Assembly (NCBI GenBank): GCA_006227785.1
Contig: SBFU01000139.1
Location: 1 to 14,006 of the forward strand
Origin: Burkholderiales bacterium
GTDB taxonomy: Bacteria; Pseudomonadota; Gammaproteobacteria; Burkholderiales; Burkholderiaceae_C
Length of the DNA: 14,006 nucleotides
Direction: 5' to 3'
Shown here: in pieces, positions 12,333 through 14,006 of the stretch
Layout of the letters: the number at the start of each line of letters is the position of its first letter
Numbering within the stretch: the stretch's first letter is position 1
The notes under the pieces: model-generated
Seen by the model: only the letters and a program-made list of their open reading frames with translations
Database searches by the model: none
Told to the model about the DNA's origin: nothing
Position numbers and translations under genes: made by a program

Positions 12333-13880
12333 TCAGGCGGCCTGCGCTGCTGGCCGCCCCAGGCGCGCCGCAGAGACGTATTCCTGCCGATAGACCTCGA
12401 ACGGCATGGTGTCGGCCGCTTCAATGGCCCGCTGGGCTTCGAACGATTGCTCTGCCATGGTGGCATGCAATGTCTGCTGCTCCGAGCCCCAAGGCATGTC
12501 CAGCAAAGCATCGCGCGCGGCCACCGACTGCGCGCGGCCAAAAGCGATGAAGCCCTGCTCGTGTTGCTCGGCCATGGCCTGCAGCACCCGCGCTGAAGGC
12601 AGGGTCTCAGGCGACAGCAGCCGGCTGCGGGCCTGGGCCACCGCCTGCCCATGGACGTGACCGGAGCCCAGGGCATCCAGATGCTCGGCCAGGGGCACCA
12701 GCTGCTCGACCAGCTCCAGGCCCCAGTCGGTCAGGGCCACCGGCTGGCCATCGCGCAGCAGCCGCAGCCCCGGCTCGCGGCCGCGGGCGGCCGTCAGGTG
12801 CTGGTTCTGCGCCAGTTCGGCGATTTCCTGGGGGGTGTCGGGCGGGCTGTCGCTGAGCAGGCAGTGCAGCAGGAACACATCCAGGAAATGCAGGGTCGAC
12901 GCGGCCACGCCGATGGTCTCGAAGGGATCCAGGTCCAGCAGCCTGACCTCGATGTACTCCACACCCCGCTCCCGCAACGCGTGCAGGGGGCGCTCCCCCT
13001 GGAAGATGGTGCGCTTGGGACGGATGGTCCCGTAAAACTCGTTCTCGATCTGCAGCAGGGTGGTGGCCAGTTGGTTGTACTCGCCACCCGGATTGCGGAT
13101 GCCCACGGCCTCGTAGGCGGGCCAGGGCCGGGTCAGGGCATCGTGCAGAGAGGCGGCATAGCCTTCGAGGCTGTTGTAGCTGACCTTCAGCGACGCCTGG
13201 GCTTCGCTCTGGTAGCCCAGCCGGCCCATGCGCAAGGTGGTGCCGTGCGGCAGGTAAAGCGAACCCCGCTCGCCCACGGGCAGCAGGTCGTGGGGCCGCC
13301 CCTCGACAAAGCTCGAACACACGGCAGGCGAGGCACCGAACAGCGTGAGCAGCAGGAAGGCGTGCCGGCGGAAATTGCGGATCAGGGCAAAGTAGCCGGC
13401 GTTGTCCACACCCGGCAGCGACCAGTTGTAGTGCACACCCGATATGGTCTGCATGCGCCGGCCATAACGGTGACCCAGGCCCATGCGGTAGACGCTTTTG
13501 GCACGACCGACATTGCTCGAACCGTAGCGCCCGAGCGGAATGGTCTCATCGGTCGGCAGGCCGCACGGCATGCTCGACGCCCACATCATCTCGTCGCCAC
13601 TGGCCTGCAAGACGCGCGCGGTGTACTGATGGATGCGGGTCAGCTCGGCCAGGCACTCGTCGACGCTGCCGTGCACGCCCGTGATCAGCTCCAGCTGGGA
13701 CTCGCTGTAGTCGGTGGTGATGTGCGGGTGCGTCAGCGCGCTGCCCAGCGCATGGGGGTGTGGCGTGAGTGCCAGCCGCCCGTCGGGCAGGGCACGCAGG
13801 CTCTCCTTCTCCAGGCCCCGGCGCATGCCGCGCAGACGGTCGGTGCCCAGCCCCTGCAGCCTTGCTTGCAATGCAGTCAT
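12333..13880 (-). CDS. gshA: Glutamate-cysteine ligase GshA (proteobacterial type)
   Basis: A 515-residue gamma-glutamylcysteine synthetase of the E. coli type, the ATP-dependent first step of glutathione synthesis (glutamate plus cysteine). The length matches E. coli GshA. Recognisable conserved blocks are GLEKESLRAL (22-31), TTDYSESQLELITGVHGS (55-72), the MWASSMPCGLP segment (99-109), YRMGLGHRYGRRMQTISGVH (131-150) with HYNWS after it, and later the EYIEVRLLDLDPF block; these carry the ATP, Mg2+ and amino-acid binding residues in this family. The ATG at 13880 gives the expected N-terminus, though no good ribosome binding site precedes it. It is convergent with the SRPBCC gene. No glutathione synthetase gene (gshB) is in the window. 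Confidence 0.93.
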   Translation of the reverse strand: MTALQARLQGLGTDRLRGMRRGLEKESLRALPDGRLALTPHPHALGSALTHPHITTDYSESQLELITGVHGSVDECLAELTRIHQYTARVLQASGDEMMWASSMPCGLPTDETIPLGRYGSSNVGRAKSVYRMGLGHRYGRRMQTISGVHYNWSLPGVDNAGYFALIRNFRRHAFLLLTLFGASPAVCSSFVEGRPHDLLPVGERGSLYLPHGTTLRMGRLGYQSEAQASLKVSYNSLEGYAASLHDALTRPWPAYEAVGIRNPGGEYNQLATTLLQIENEFYGTIRPKRTIFQGERPLHALRERGVEYIEVRLLDLDPFETIGVAASTLHFLDVFLLHCLLSDSPPDTPQEIAELAQNQHLTAARGREPGLRLLRDGQPVALTDWGLELVEQLVPLAEHLDALGSGHVHGQAVAQARSRLLSPETLPSARVLQAMAEQHEQGFIAFGRAQSVAARDALLDMPWGSEQQTLHATMAEQSFEAQRAIEAADTMPFEVYRQEYVSAARLGRPAAQAA

Positions 13881-14006
13881 AGTCGTTGGTCATGAGGTCC
13901 GGGGGCCGAAGTTACCACGACCGGCCAGAACCTGCAGGCGGCGCCAGGGGCGACCCGTCGCCAGCGCGCGGCTCAGCAGCTCAGCGCTTCGGACTCATTG
14001 GCCCGG
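13881..14006. other. Unassigned end of window upstream of gshA
   Basis: No gene can be supported in these 126 bases. It should hold the gshA promoter or the 3' end of a neighbour. On the minus strand one frame gives a plausible-looking C-terminal stretch ending at a TGA just before gshA, but it has an upstream stop after only about 33 codons and no recognised similarity. On the plus strand an ATG at 13891 opens a frame to the window edge, without a ribosome binding site. Confidence 0.4.

Noticed and set aside
12651..13895. Plus-strand open frame (414 codons) opposite gshA
   Set aside because: It lies wholly antisense to conserved GshA sequence and has low-complexity composition.
1..14006. 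Mobile elements, prophage, CRISPR, tRNA or rRNA genes
   Set aside because: No transposase or integrase-like frame, spaced direct repeats, target duplications or cloverleaf/rRNA motifs were recognised on reading both strands.

Overview
The window looks like chromosomal DNA from a high-GC betaproteobacterium, most likely a Burkholderiales/Comamonadaceae-type organism. This is inferred from GC-rich codon use, tightly packed operons with ATGA overlaps, long antisense shadow frames, and housekeeping genes typical of that group (TruC, YlqF, proteobacterial GshA). I see no insertion sequence, phage gene, integrase, tRNA, rRNA or CRISPR array. Almost every base is coding, and no gene-free stretch exceeds about 180 bases.

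Left part (1-4013): a small catabolic locus arranged divergently. On the minus strand, a tightly coupled operon runs from a NicX-family ring-cleaving dioxygenase (2,5-dihydroxypyridine dioxygenase-like, iron-ligand pattern intact) through an alpha/beta hydrolase to an acyl-CoA-dehydrogenase-fold protein cut by the window edge. On the plus strand, a flavin reductase, apparently leaderless, overlaps a MarR-type regulator that probably starts at TTG. The intergenic region holds an AT-rich palindrome placed as a shared operator. The simplest reading is a MarR-controlled module for degrading a hydroxylated N-heterocycle. The substrate is not proven, and the missing genes may lie left of the window.

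Middle left (4019-6857): a minus-strand pair, a leucine-rich-repeat/protein-kinase fusion followed 12 bases later by an SRAP-domain (YedK/HMCES-like) abasic-site-crosslinking protein. It is divergent from truC, the tRNA pseudouridine-65 synthase.

Middle right (6854-9528): a co-directional plus-strand run. A two-gene split YeeE/YedE-type sulfur-compound transporter overlaps truC and is followed by a DUF938 methyltransferase, a TerB-family protein and a small lipoprotein with a DsbG-like thioredoxin domain carrying a CPHC active site.

Right part (9547-13880): a minus-strand operon ylqF (ribosome-assembly GTPase), AhpD-like carboxymuconolactone decarboxylase-family protein and NAD(P)H quinone/FMN oxidoreductase. 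Divergent from it is an SRPBCC-fold protein. Convergent to that is gshA (glutamate-cysteine ligase). The 182-base gap between the last two contains inverted repeats and a DnaA-box-like word. The last 126 bases are unassigned.

Most of the window is ordinary core genome. The parts most worth a second look are the NicX/acyl-CoA-dehydrogenase-fold/flavin-reductase locus and the LRR-kinase plus SRAP pair.
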